DNA from: Alphaproteobacteria bacterium
GTDB lineage: Bacteria > Pseudomonadota > Alphaproteobacteria > Micropepsales > Micropepsaceae
NCBI GenBank assembly: GCA_025350465.1
Contig: JANXXU010000039.1
Span: 1 to 51,458, forward strand
Reading direction: 5' to 3'
DNA: 51,458 nt
The translations under genes and the position numbers were made by a program. Each line of letters begins with the position of its first letter. The first letter of the stretch is position 1. Below are positions 1 through 8,457 of the stretch, in pieces. The notes under the pieces were generated by a model, which saw nothing but the letters and a program-made list of their open reading frames with translations, had not been told where the DNA came from and made no database searches.

Positions 1-290
1 ATTTACGAGAAATGAAACCGTAGCGAGCTGAATCGGCTCTTGAAAATTATCTTTCACATAGTTAAAAATCACATTGATGCGGTCATTGTCTTGCACTTGT
101 AATTCAAGCACAAAACCATCTGCATTTAAAATAGTGTATTCGTTATTTGTTTCTAAAGTATTCAAAATACTAATCATACTCAACAATCGGTCGAGACTAG
201 ATTGATTTTCCATTTCCTCAATTTTGCTTGCGATCAGTTTTTTGGTCTGAGATCCAAATGCAATTCCTCCTTTTGCTTTGCGTAAAAATA
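1..290 (-). CDS. Partial AraC-family regulator, foreign to the backbone
   Basis: Read on the minus strand, codons run without a stop from about 290 to base 1 and give a peptide containing LRKAKGGIAFGSQTKKLI, then a helical stretch with SLDRLLSMISILNTL, then DRINVIFNYVKDNFQEPI. This is the linker between the cupin sensor and the first helix of the DNA-binding domain in AraC regulators, and the wording matches the type common in Bacteroidota. The helix-turn-helix proper is cut off by the window edge, and the N-terminal cupin is missing on the other side. Base composition is strikingly AT-rich compared with everything after ~300. I infer a chimeric join rather than a native gene. The family call is from motif memory only; the exact junction lies somewhere around 270-300. 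Confidence 0.6.
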
Positions 291-458
291 GGTTTGATGC
301 CAACGGTGCAGGTGGTTCTCTTCCAAGAACGGAATCCACCTTTCTTCCCATTCGCTCCAAAGGGCGTCGGTGGCTATGAACCCAGCCACGCACATGACGT
401 TGGGCTGGCGCTTGGGATCATCGTGCGTATTGGCGGCATCTAGGTAGGCCTGGAGCAC
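290..458 (-). pseudogene. DUF3800-like protein, N-terminal fragment
   Basis: About 56 residues from a GTG at 458 read AYLDAANTHDD, then VMCVAGFIATDALWSEWEERW and HRWHQT. This is the pattern at the start of DUF3800 proteins: an Asp in the first strand, a VAGYIA-like strand, a W..W helix, then an FH-type motif. The family is of unknown function, suspected to be a nuclease-like fold. The frame runs upstream to an ATG at 533, but the family homology begins at about 458, so the GTG is preferred. Downstream the reading frame passes into the AT-rich foreign DNA and stops at 234, so about three quarters of the expected protein is missing. Assignment is tentative. Confidence 0.4.
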
Positions 459-620
459 CGCCAGATATCCTATGGTCGCTAGGTTAGGCCTCGCGATCCG
501 AGCAACAATGCCAACGGTTCGGACCAGGCTCATTCAGAGCCCCCGTAACCATAGCTCTTGGGCCTGGGGCCGCCAAGTGAAACGTCCCGTGATAATTTCC
601 CATAATATATATTAGACGAT

Positions 621-636
621 AATCCGATATCGGATT
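621..636. promoter_or_regulatory. Perfect 16-bp palindrome upstream of mazG
   Basis: AATCCGATATCGGATT is a perfect palindrome without a spacer, lying in a locally AT-rich stretch between the DUF3800 fragment and mazG. The AT-rich run just before it (about 601-613) could hold a -10 box. It may be an operator for a dimeric regulator, but no matching regulator is visible nearby. The mazG ribosome-binding site GGAGGG follows at about 725-730. Confidence 0.35.
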
Positions 637-733
637 TAGCTGATATTCCTGAGGATTCCGCGCCAGCGCGCCTCCTGTCGGTAGCGTCGCCCTGCTCGCT
701 CTCGTACATCTCGGCGACGCGATTGGAGGGCCT

Positions 734-1558
734 ATGACCGCGCCGCCGGCCGACACACGACGCATTGAGGGGCTGCTGGCGATCATGGCACGGCTGCGCG
801 ACCCCGAGGGTGGCTGCCCATGGGACGTGGCGCAGACCTTTGCGACCATCGCACCCTACACGCTCGAGGAGGCGTACGAGGTCGCCGATGCGATCGCCCG
901 GGGCGACCTCGGCGATCTGAAGGACGAACTCGGCGACCTTCTTCTGCAAGTCGTCTTCCACGCGCAGATGGCAGCCGAGGCCCGAGCCTTCACCTTCGCC
1001 GACGTCGTCGATGCGATCTGCACCAAGATGATCCGCCGCCATCCGCACGTCTTCGGCGACGCGACCGTGGCATCAGCCGACGCGCAGACGACGGCGTGGG
1101 AAGAACACAAACGCTTGGAGCGCGAAGAGCGCGACGCGAAAGTCGGCGGTGAAAAAGGATTGCTCGACGACATACCCCTCGCCCACCCTGCCCTCACGCG
1201 CGCGTTAAAGATTCAGAAACGTGCGGCGCAGGTCGGCTTCGATTGGCGCGAGCGGGCACGCGTGCTCGACAAGCTCAAGGAAGAGATCATGGAGCTGTCG
1301 CAGGCCATCGCCGAGAAGCGCAACGCCGAGAAGCTCACCGACGAAATGGGCGACATCCTCTTTGTATGCGTGAATCTCGCGCGCCATATCGGCGTCGATC
1401 CAGAAGCGGCGCTGCGTGCGACTAACGATAAATTTGCCCGCCGCTTCCGGCACGTCGAGAAGACGATCGGCGCGCGCGGCAAAGCGCTGAGCGATGTGAC
1501 GCTCGACGAAATGGACGCCGCCTGGGACGACGCCAAGCGCTCAGAGCCCGGGCGATAG
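734..1558 (+). CDS. mazG: Nucleoside triphosphate pyrophosphohydrolase MazG
   Basis: MazG hydrolyses (d)NTPs to the monophosphate and pyrophosphate, cleaning the nucleotide pool and lowering ppGpp stress signalling. The protein has 274 residues, the usual length of full two-domain MazG. Both domains are visible: an N-terminal one with the family opening LRDPEGGCPWD, then EEAYEVADAI and DELGDLLLQ, and a C-terminal repeat with EEIMELSQAI and DEMGDILF. These paired E..E and E..D sets bind magnesium. GGAGGG eight bases upstream supports the ATG. It lies convergent to hflX, from which it is separated by a repeat-rich gap; in related genomes mazG, hflX and hfq are also neighbours. Confidence 0.95.
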   Translation: MTAPPADTRRIEGLLAIMARLRDPEGGCPWDVAQTFATIAPYTLEEAYEVADAIARGDLGDLKDELGDLLLQVVFHAQMAAEARAFTFADVVDAICTKMIRRHPHVFGDATVASADAQTTAWEEHKRLEREERDAKVGGEKGLLDDIPLAHPALTRALKIQKRAAQVGFDWRERARVLDKLKEEIMELSQAIAEKRNAEKLTDEMGDILFVCVNLARHIGVDPEAALRATNDKFARRFRHVEKTIGARGKALSDVTLDEMDAAWDDAKRSEPGR

Positions 1559-1629
1559 GCAGCCTCAATCAACAACGAGCTGTTATCCCGGCCTTGAGCT
1601 GCGCCAGATCGCGAACCGACTCTTTGTCA

Positions 1630-1689
1630 TCCCGGAGTTAGGCAAGCCCAACTGCGTCAGCAGTTGGTGTGCGAGCCTTACATCCGGGA
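1630..1689. repeat. Intergenic hairpin repeat (TCCCGGA ... TCCGGGA type)
   Basis: Outer arms TCCCGGA (1630-1636) and TCCGGGA (1683-1689) enclose an inner stem CCAACTGC (1648-1655) / GCAGTTGG (1660-1667). The flanks, GTCATCCCGG and CCGGGACCCAGGAG, are typical of a dispersed intergenic repeat often seen in alphaproteobacterial chromosomes. It lies just downstream of mazG and could fold in the transcript. Naming it as a known repeat class rests on memory of similar sequences. Confidence 0.55.
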
Positions 1690-1731
1690 CCCAGGAGTAG
1701 CTGGCGAACGCTGAGCCAAAGACGTGCTTAT

Positions 1732-1868
1732 CTTCCCCCCTTGCGGGGGAAGGTGGCTCGACGCGGAGCGGCGAGACGGAAGGGGGGACAGCATCGCCGA
1801 GTCTGTCCCCCCTTCCGCCTGCCGTCGGGTTGATCGCTCCGGCATCCACCTTCCCCCTCAAGGGGGGC
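1732..1868. repeat. Nested GC-rich inverted repeats
   Basis: Three nested symmetries are visible. An outer pair GGGGGAAGGTGG (1745-1756) and CCACCTTCCCCC (1846-1857). A central pair GGAAGGGGGGACAG (1778-1791) and CTGTCCCCCCTTCC (1803-1816), a 14-bp perfect stem. Small hairpins at each end, CTTCCCCC...GGGGGAAG (1732-1752) and the mirrored CTTCCCCCTCAAGGGGGG. The layout suggests a palindromic intergenic repeat unit or a non-autonomous mobile element. No coding capacity is seen. Confidence 0.6.
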
Positions 1869-1935
1869 AGACAAGGCGGTGCTTCACGGGACGGATGAAA
1901 TGCGTTTTCGAAGGGCTTTTCCTTGCGCCGCCTTA

Positions 1936-2136
1936 GTTTTTGTTCTATATTTGTTCACGTGCGCGATTAGGCTAATCCCGCGTCGCCAGCTCTATGACAT
2001 CGTCTATCCGAGTTCAGAATGGCGGCCGTGGCCAAAAGCACGGTGTGTGCCCCGAGCTATGTTCTTTTGGGGCGGTACTCGCGATCAGGCTCTCGCTGTA
2101 AATTTCGGTAATTAACAGCGGAATACAGCGGGACGG
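1936..2136 (+). repeat. SOS-box/palindrome intergenic element, copy A
   Basis: A ~200-bp element also present in inverse orientation at ~30983-31195. Left end: GTTC-TATATTT-GTTC (1942-1956), matching the alphaproteobacterial LexA consensus GTTC-N7-GTTC. Middle: GGTGTGTGCCCC (2042-2053), shared with copy B. Right end: an 11-bp-arm palindrome (2094-2120; arms CGCTGTAAATT and AATTAACAGCG around TCGGT) followed by an extra half-site ATACAGCG and GACGGC, which abuts the hflX stop codon. No intact ORF is conserved between copies. Confidence 0.55.
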
Positions 2137-3477
2137 CTAACCGCGCGCGGCCTCGCCGAAGCGCTTTTCGAAGCGCGACCACTGCGCCGGCGGAACGGCG
2201 ACGCGCAGTTCCACCTTGCCGTCGCTCTTGGCGATGCGCGAAATCACCTGCGTGTTGGCATAGATCCAAGCGAGCCCTTCGCCGTCTTCCGGCTGCAACG
2301 TCAACTCCGTCACGTTGGCCCGCTCGCTTAGCGCTGCGTCGATCACATCGAGCAGCGCCTCGAGACCCTCGCCCGTCAACGCAGACACCGGGATCGTTGC
2401 GCGTCGTATTTGCACCGGGCCGGGCGGCAAGGGCGGGCGCGCCTCCACCGACAACCGGTCGATCTTGTTCCAGACCTCGATCATTCGTTCGCACTGCTGA
2501 TGTTCGACACCCAACTCATCGAGCACGCCGAGCACGTCGTTCTTTTGCGCCAGCCAATCCGGGTGGCTCACGTCGCGCACATGGATGAGCAAATCGGCCT
2601 CGAGCACTTCCTCGAGCGTCGCGCGGAACGCGGCAACGAGCTGCGTCGGCAAGTCCGAGATGAAGCCGACGGTGTCGGACAAAATGATCTTGCGCTTCGA
2701 CGGCAGCACGACGCCGCGCATCGTCGGGTCGAGCGTCGCGAAGAGCAAATCCTTCGCCGCCACCTCGGCCTTGGTCAGCGCATTGAACAAAGTCGATTTG
2801 CCGGCGTTGGTGTAGCCGACAAGCGCCACGACCGGAAACGGCACCCGCCGTCTGGCCTCGCGATGAAGCTCGCGTGTGCGCTTAACCTCCTCAAGCTCGC
2901 GCTTGAGTTTGGCGATGCGATCGCCGATCGCGCGGCGGTCCGCCTCGATTTGCGTCTCGCCCGGACCGCCGAGAAAGCCGAAGCCGCCGCGTTGGCGCTC
3001 CAAGTGAGTCCATGAGCGCACCAGCCGGCTCTTCTGATAGGTCAAATGCGCAAGCTCGACCTGGAGCGAGCCTTCCTTGGTTCGCGCACGTTCCCCGAAG
3101 ATCTCGAGAATGAGGCCGGTGCGATCCACGACCTTGGTGTTCCACACCTTTTCCAAATTGCGCTGCTGCCCAGGCGTGAGCTGCCCGTCGACGACCACAA
3201 GCTCCGGCTCGATCGCTTCGCAGAGCGCCTTGATCTCCTCGACCTTGCCCTTACCGATCAGCGTCGCGGGCCGCATTTCAGCGAGCGGGGCCGGTAACGC
3301 CGTGACGACGTCGAGCCCGATCGCCCGGGCAAGCCCCTTGGCTTCCTCGAGGCGCGCTTCGACCGTGCGCGTCGCCACCGCATCGTCGCGTCGCGATTTC
3401 AGATAGGGGTGAACGACAAGCGCTCGGCTCGCGCCCTTGGCGCCGCCGATCCCTGCCCCTGCGGTTTTTGAACTCAA
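2137..3477 (-). CDS. hflX: Ribosome-associated GTPase HflX
   Basis: HflX binds the 50S subunit and splits stalled or heat-damaged ribosomes. The 446-residue protein has the HflX N-terminal domain (VVHPYLK, then VDGQLTPGQQRNLEK, then GPGETQIEADRR around 170-185) followed by a GTPase domain with G1 GYTNAGKST, G3 DTVGFI and G4 NKID. The likely start is a TTG at 3475-3477 which overlaps the end of hfq, and no ATG lies before the conserved core; translation is probably coupled to hfq. hfq-hflX is a classic operon. The 3' end abuts copy A of the SOS-box element. Confidence 0.95.
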   Translation of the reverse strand: MSSKTAGAGIGGAKGASRALVVHPYLKSRRDDAVATRTVEARLEEAKGLARAIGLDVVTALPAPLAEMRPATLIGKGKVEEIKALCEAIEPELVVVDGQLTPGQQRNLEKVWNTKVVDRTGLILEIFGERARTKEGSLQVELAHLTYQKSRLVRSWTHLERQRGGFGFLGGPGETQIEADRRAIGDRIAKLKRELEEVKRTRELHREARRRVPFPVVALVGYTNAGKSTLFNALTKAEVAAKDLLFATLDPTMRGVVLPSKRKIILSDTVGFISDLPTQLVAAFRATLEEVLEADLLIHVRDVSHPDWLAQKNDVLGVLDELGVEHQQCERMIEVWNKIDRLSVEARPPLPPGPVQIRRATIPVSALTGEGLEALLDVIDAALSERANVTELTLQPEDGEGLAWIYANTQVISRIAKSDGKVELRVAVPPAQWSRFEKRFGEAARG

Positions 3478-3478
3478 C

Positions 3479-3733
3479 TCAACTCGCGTTCTCGGTAAGC
3501 TCCGTTTCCTGCTCGAACAATTGGACCGGGACGGACGGCATTACAGTCGAGATCGCGTGCTTGTAGACAAGCTGCGAATGACCGTCTCGGCGCAGGAGAA
3601 CGCAGAAATTGTCGAACCACGAGATTATGCCCTGCAGCTTGACGCCGTTGACGAGAAAAATGGTCAAGGGCGCTTTGCTCTTGCGACAGGCGTTCAGGAA
3701 CGTGTCCTGTAAGTTTTGCTGACGCTCGCTCAT
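3479..3733 (-). CDS. hfq: RNA chaperone Hfq
   Basis: Hfq is a hexameric Sm-like protein that pairs small RNAs with mRNAs. The Sm1 motif ([20 protein letters not shown]) and the Sm2 signature YKHAIST are complete. Two starts are possible: an ATG at 3763 giving 94 residues, or the one at 3733 giving 84 residues. The second is preferred because GGGGA sits eight bases before it and because Hfq in this group begins with a short (M)(A/S)ER.QNLQD. The C-terminal tail is short, as usual for alphaproteobacteria. It is first gene of the hfq-hflX operon. Confidence 0.95.
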   Translation of the reverse strand: MSERQQNLQDTFLNACRKSKAPLTIFLVNGVKLQGIISWFDNFCVLLRRDGHSQLVYKHAISTVMPSVPVQLFEQETELTENAS

Positions 3734-3914
3734 GGGTTGGTCCCCATTTTGTGTACTGCTCATGCCGAACTTGTGCGCTAACCCGGTGCGGCAAGACTAC
3801 CGTGCCGGTTGTGCGATCCCGCCGACTCTTGCGGTTTGGCACACCCAGCAGGCGAACATTGACCGACCGGCAAGTTTGCTGCAAGTGCGAAATCGCACAA
3901 GTCAGCGATCCCGG

Positions 3915-4763
3915 CTAGGCCCGATCGGCCCAATAGGCGGCCCTCAGCCGCTTTGCAACCGGACCCGGCCGCCCGTCCCCGACGACGGAGCCATCCAATT
4001 TCACCACGGGAATGACACCGATGGTGGCAGCCGTGATGAAAGCCTCGCGCGCGGCTTTTGCCTCGGCAATGGTGAACGCCTTCTCGGCCACCTGAATGCC
4101 AAGCTGGCGGCACATCGGCAGCAGCTCGCCGCGCGTTACGCCGGGCAATATTTCATTGCCGAGCTTGCGGGTGCGCAAGACGCCCGCGGCGTCGACGATC
4201 CAAGCCGTCGTGGAGGCGCCCTCCGTGACATGTCCATCGCCGTCGACGAACCACGCCTCAAAAGCGCCGGCCTCGCGCGCGCTCTGCTTGGCAAGGACGT
4301 TGGGAAGAAGCGCCACCGACTTGATATCGCAGCGCGCCCAACGGGTCTCGGGCATCGACTTCACCGCGACGCCGGACGCCGCCCAGGCTTCGTATTTTTC
4401 AATCGAGAGATTGCGCGCGGTAACGACCAGCGACGGCTTGGCCGTCGCGGGAAACGCGTGGTCGCGCCGCGCCACGCCGCGTGTCACCTGAAGATAGACG
4501 AGCCCGTCGCCGACGGCGTTGCGCCGAATGGTCTCGCGCATGATGTGCGCCAATGCGGCGCTCGCGACGGGTGGACGAATATGCATCTCCTGAAGCGACC
4601 GGTCGAGGCGCGCGAGATGGGGCGCCTCATCGACGAGCTTGCCGCCGCGCACGGCGCAAACCTCATAGACACCGTCGGCGAACTGGTAGCCGCGATCCTC
4701 GATATGGACGCGCGCTCCCGCGAACGGCACGTACCGCCCATTCACATATGCGATACGCGACAT
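3915..4763 (-). CDS. D-amino-acid/branched-chain class IV aminotransferase
   Basis: A PLP-dependent fold type IV transaminase of 282 residues, the normal length. It begins with YVNGRYVPF and ED RGYQFADGVYEV as in D-alanine aminotransferases; the Schiff-base lysine is in CDIKSVALLPNVLAKQ, and the phosphate-binding TEGASTTAWIV and LPGVTRGELL motifs follow. Likely role: conversion between D-alanine and D-glutamate for cell-wall precursors. It starts 9 bp after ntrX on the same strand, so it is probably the last gene of the ntr transcript; the same ntrX-transaminase-hfq order occurs in Bradyrhizobium-like genomes. Substrate cannot be fixed from sequence alone. Confidence 0.85.
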   Translation of the reverse strand: MSRIAYVNGRYVPFAGARVHIEDRGYQFADGVYEVCAVRGGKLVDEAPHLARLDRSLQEMHIRPPVASAALAHIMRETIRRNAVGDGLVYLQVTRGVARRDHAFPATAKPSLVVTARNLSIEKYEAWAASGVAVKSMPETRWARCDIKSVALLPNVLAKQSAREAGAFEAWFVDGDGHVTEGASTTAWIVDAAGVLRTRKLGNEILPGVTRGELLPMCRQLGIQVAEKAFTIAEAKAAREAFITAATIGVIPVVKLDGSVVGDGRPGPVAKRLRAAYWADRA

Positions 4764-4772
4764 TCGCCAGCC

Positions 4773-6188
4773 TTAGGTGATTTCTTCGCCACGCGCACCC
4801 GTGTTGATGCCGAGCGACTTGAGTTTGCGGTGCAAGGCCGAACGCTCCATCCCGATGAACGCCGCCGTGCGCGAGATGTTGCCGCCGAAGCGATTTATCT
4901 GCGCGATGAGATACTCTTTCTCGAACATTTCGCGGGCATCGCGCAACGGCAAGGCAATGATGCGCTCGCTCCCCGCGCCTTGACTGACCGCAGGCGTCGA
5001 GTTGCCGACTTCGGCCGGCAACAGATCGGCGGTGATGACGCCTTCCGGCGTATCGGCCGCAAGGATCATCAAACGCTCCACATTGTTGCGCAGTTGCCGG
5101 ACGTTGCCCGGCCAATTATGCGCTTGCAGAGCCGCCATCGCATCGTCACCCACGGTGCGCCGCTGAAGCCCCGTCGCCGCTGCAATACGCTCCATGAAAT
5201 ATTCGACAAGCACGGGAATATCTTCTCGCCGCTCGGTCAGCGGCGGCACGCGGATCGGCACCACGTTCAGGCGATGATAGAGGTCCTCGCGCAGGCGCCC
5301 GTCCTGAATTTCGGCGCGCGGATCGGCCGAGCAGGACGACACAACGCGAACGTCGACTTGCACCTTCGGACCGCCGCCGACGCGCTGAAAATTTTGCTCC
5401 ACAAGCACGCGCAGAATCTTGCTCTGCGTCTCGAGCGGCATGTCCGGCACTTCGTCGAGGAAGAGCGTCCCGCCGTGGGCCTGCTCGAAAAGCCCGACCT
5501 TGCGCCCGCCCTCGCCGGTGCCCTCCACGCCGAAGAGTTCGATCTCCATGCGCTCGGGTGCGATCGTCGCGCAATTGATCGCGATGAACGGGCTACGCAG
5601 TCGCCGGGATTTCGCATGCAGCAGCCGGGCAACGACCTCTTTGCCGGAACCGGGCGGGCCCTGAATCATAATCCGACTATTGGTCGGCGCGACCTTTTCG
5701 AGCGTTTGGCGCAACTGGCTGACGGCATGGCTGTTGCCGACGAGCTCGAACTCGTCCCAAAGGCGTTCCTTCAGGGACTCGTTTTCTTTTCGAAGGCGTT
5801 GCGCCTCCAGGGCGCGTTCGACCGTCAACAAAATGCGGTCCGCTTTGAAGGGCTTTTCGACGAAGTCGTAAGCGCCCTTCTTGATTGCCGTGACAGCCGT
5901 CTCGATGTTGCCGTGGCCGCTGATCACGAGCACCGGCAACTCGGCATGATCTTTCTTGATCTCGTCGAGCACTTGCAATCCGTCAAGCCGGCTGCCTTGC
6001 AGCCAAATGTCGAGGATCACAAGCGACGGCCGCCGCGCCCGGATTTCGCGCAGCGCGCTATCGCTGTCGCTTGCGAGCCGCGTGCCGTAGCCTTCGTCGG
6101 ACAAAATGCCTGCGACGAGCTCCCGAATATCCGCCTCGTCGTCGACGATGAGGATCTCAAGCGCCGACAGAGCGCCGTTCTTGCTCAT
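4773..6188 (-). CDS. ntrX: Response regulator NtrX
   Basis: Partner of the sensor kinase NtrY in control of nitrogen and redox metabolism. The 471 residues show a receiver domain (1-120; DD at 16-17, phosphoacceptor D60, K112), an AAA+ domain with Walker A GPPGSGKE (177-184) and Walker B GGTLFLDE, and a Fis-type C-terminal helix-turn-helix ending with GMERSALHRKLKSLGI. The sigma-54 contact loop GAFTGA is absent: ELFGV is followed by EGTGEGGR. Loss of GAFTGA is typical of alphaproteobacterial NtrX, which therefore probably acts with sigma-70 or as a repressor. The start overlaps the 3' end of ntrY by 32 bp. Confidence 0.95.
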   Translation of the reverse strand: MSKNGALSALEILIVDDEADIRELVAGILSDEGYGTRLASDSDSALREIRARRPSLVILDIWLQGSRLDGLQVLDEIKKDHAELPVLVISGHGNIETAVTAIKKGAYDFVEKPFKADRILLTVERALEAQRLRKENESLKERLWDEFELVGNSHAVSQLRQTLEKVAPTNSRIMIQGPPGSGKEVVARLLHAKSRRLRSPFIAINCATIAPERMEIELFGVEGTGEGGRKVGLFEQAHGGTLFLDEVPDMPLETQSKILRVLVEQNFQRVGGGPKVQVDVRVVSSCSADPRAEIQDGRLREDLYHRLNVVPIRVPPLTERREDIPVLVEYFMERIAAATGLQRRTVGDDAMAALQAHNWPGNVRQLRNNVERLMILAADTPEGVITADLLPAEVGNSTPAVSQGAGSERIIALPLRDAREMFEKEYLIAQINRFGGNISRTAAFIGMERSALHRKLKSLGINTGARGEEIT

Positions 6189-8457
6189 TGCTTGTCACCT
6201 GCGGTTTGGCCGCGCCAGAGTGGCGCGGGAAGGTCAAACGGACGAGCGCGCCGCTCTTGCGCGGCGCTCCCGTTTCATCGAGCGGCGGCGCATCCTCAAG
6301 AGTTATGCCGCCGTTGTGGTCTTCCATGATCTTCTTCACGATCGCCAGGCCAAGTCCGGTGCCCTTGGCGCGCTTCGTGACATAAGGCTCGGTCAACCGG
6401 TTGCGATCTTCGCTCGGCAATCCGACGCCATTGTCGATCACCTCGATCACGATCGTCTCGGGATATTCACGCATGCGGATTTCGATCCGCCCGCCATCGT
6501 TCATTGTTTCGCCGTCGTCGCCGACACCGAAACACGCACGCACCGCCTCGCCGGCATTCTTGAGGACGTTCGTCATTGCCTGACTTACCAGGCGATGATC
6601 GCAATCGACCACCACGGCCTGGTCGGGTATCAAGAGTGCGTAAGTAACCTGCGGGTTCTCTAACCGCTGCAAGAATACCGAGCGGCGGATCACGTCGCAT
6701 ATGTCTTCTTCGCGAATAACCGGTTGCGGCATCCGTGCGAAGGACGAGAATTCGTCGACCATGCGCCCGATATCGCCGACTTGGCGGATGATGGTTTGGG
6801 TGCATTGCTCGAAGACTTCGGGGTCGGTGGTGATTTCCTTTTTGTATTTGCGCCGCAAGCGCTCGGCCGAAAGCTGAATCGGCGTCAGAGGGTTCTTGAT
6901 CTCGTGCGCGATGCGGCGCGCGACATCGGCCCACGCCGACGTACGCTGCGCCGAAATTAGATCGGTAATGTCGTCGAACGTAACGACGAACCCCGGATCA
7001 TGCTCGCTCGCGCGCTCGCGCGTCACGCGAACCGTAAGATTACGCGTCTTGCCCTGACGCGTGATGTCGATCTGTCCGGCGGCCCGACCTTCAGGGTGAG
7101 CCATTGCTTGGCGCACCAGCACGTCGCATTCAGGCACCACAACGCCCAAGTCATACCCGACGATGTCGTCGCGTTGTGCCCCGACCAAGGTCAGCGCCGA
7201 GCGGTTGATGATGTCGACGCGCCCGTGACCGTCCATGCCGACGACGCCCGCACTCACGCCTGAGAGCACCGCTTCGGTAAATCGCCGGCGCTGCTCGGCC
7301 TGACGGTTCGATTCGATGAGTTCGTTGCGCTGACTCTGCAGTTCACCCGTCATGCGATTGAAGGCCCGCCCCAGGGAAGCGAGCTCGTCGTCGCTCGAAT
7401 CCAGCTGGACGCGAGCGGTGAGATCGCCTTCCGATACGCGCTCCGACGCGCCGATGAGGCGCCCGATCGGTGTGACGATGCGATTGGCGACCCAAAGTCC
7501 GACAACCGTCGCAGCGAACAATACCGCAAGCGCGACGAGTACGTAGATCAGCGCTAGCGTGGTCTGTACGCCGAACCGCTGATCCTCAAGCCGCTTATAA
7601 TTCGCGACGGCATTTTTCGAGTCCTGCTGATACGCCAACACCTTTGCGTTTAGCGGTCGTACCGCAACCAGATATTTGTCGCGGAATGCCTCGAGCTTTG
7701 TCACGGCTCGAATCTCACTGTCGTTCGTGTCCGTGCTGACGACCAACTCGCCGGCGTCCGCGCGGTCGAACTCCTGCGGTGTCGGCGGGTCGATCGTCGC
7801 AATGAACCCCGGAGTTGCGACTTCGAGCTGTGCGCGGGTTCGATCGTATATCGCGACGCCAGCCAGCGATCGCGCAGCCGCATAGCGCTCCAAGGCCGAA
7901 TGGAACTGGAGCGGATTCCCCTCAAGCATCAACGGGCCCATCGTCAAGTTGATGTCGCCCGAAATGGTCAGGACATTGGCGCGAAATCCCTGGCTTTGCT
8001 CTTCAATGTAGCTATCGGCAATACCGATAGAATTGTTGAGGGTGCTGCGAACCGCACTCGTGAACCAGGCGGATATCGCGAGGTTCGTCGTGATGATCGC
8101 GGTGAGCGCCGTCAGCACTGCGGGGACAATTGCGATCAGACCAAAAATCATCACGAACCGGCCGTGAAGCCGAGCACCGGCCGACCCCGAGCGCCGCGCG
8201 ACCCACAGTCGAACCATCCAGCCGATGATGAGTGCTGCCAGCAGCAAGACCAGCGAGAAGTTGACGACAATCAAAACGCTGACCACATCTGTCGTGGGCG
8301 CGATCGGCGTCGCATTGGTCATAATGAGATAGGTGACCATCGCCGACAGCAGGCCTAAGCCGGCAATGATGGCCGCCATCACCGGCGTTCGTGTCGCCTG
8401 AGTAACGACCCGTTGCAGCCAATCCTGGCCGGGCTCAGATGCTGACATAACCGTCAT
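6157..8457 (-). CDS. ntrY: Sensor histidine kinase NtrY
   Basis: Membrane sensor kinase of the NtrYX pair, 766 residues. Membrane segments are visible at about 27-47, 58-83, 103-130 and 299-324; the last two bracket a periplasmic sensing region of ~170 residues. A HAMP domain (~322-375), a PAS domain (~388-500) and the kinase core follow: H518 in [18 protein letters not shown]-box NVLKNAGEA, G-box [13 protein letters not shown]. The start at 8457 has a close in-frame alternative at 8448. It is separated from ntrC by 127 bp, so it may have its own promoter in addition to read-through from dusB-ntrBC. Confidence 0.95.
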   Translation of the reverse strand: MTVMSASEPGQDWLQRVVTQATRTPVMAAIIAGLGLLSAMVTYLIMTNATPIAPTTDVVSVLIVVNFSLVLLLAALIIGWMVRLWVARRSGSAGARLHGRFVMIFGLIAIVPAVLTALTAIITTNLAISAWFTSAVRSTLNNSIGIADSYIEEQSQGFRANVLTISGDINLTMGPLMLEGNPLQFHSALERYAAARSLAGVAIYDRTRAQLEVATPGFIATIDPPTPQEFDRADAGELVVSTDTNDSEIRAVTKLEAFRDKYLVAVRPLNAKVLAYQQDSKNAVANYKRLEDQRFGVQTTLALIYVLVALAVLFAATVVGLWVANRIVTPIGRLIGASERVSEGDLTARVQLDSSDDELASLGRAFNRMTGELQSQRNELIESNRQAEQRRRFTEAVLSGVSAGVVGMDGHGRVDIINRSALTLVGAQRDDIVGYDLGVVVPECDVLVRQAMAHPEGRAAGQIDITRQGKTRNLTVRVTRERASEHDPGFVVTFDDITDLISAQRTSAWADVARRIAHEIKNPLTPIQLSAERLRRKYKKEITTDPEVFEQCTQTIIRQVGDIGRMVDEFSSFARMPQPVIREEDICDVIRRSVFLQRLENPQVTYALLIPDQAVVVDCDHRLVSQAMTNVLKNAGEAVRACFGVGDDGETMNDGGRIEIRMREYPETIVIEVIDNGVGLPSEDRNRLTEPYVTKRAKGTGLGLAIVKKIMEDHNGGITLEDAPPLDETGAPRKSGALVRLTFPRHSGAAKPQVTSNEQERRSVGA

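Noticed and set aside
3732-6329. 865-codon open frame on the plus strand
   Set aside because: It lies antisense to the D-amino-acid transaminase and ntrX. GC-rich third positions leave the opposite frame open; the translation has no family motifs and many Arg/His, as expected for a shadow.
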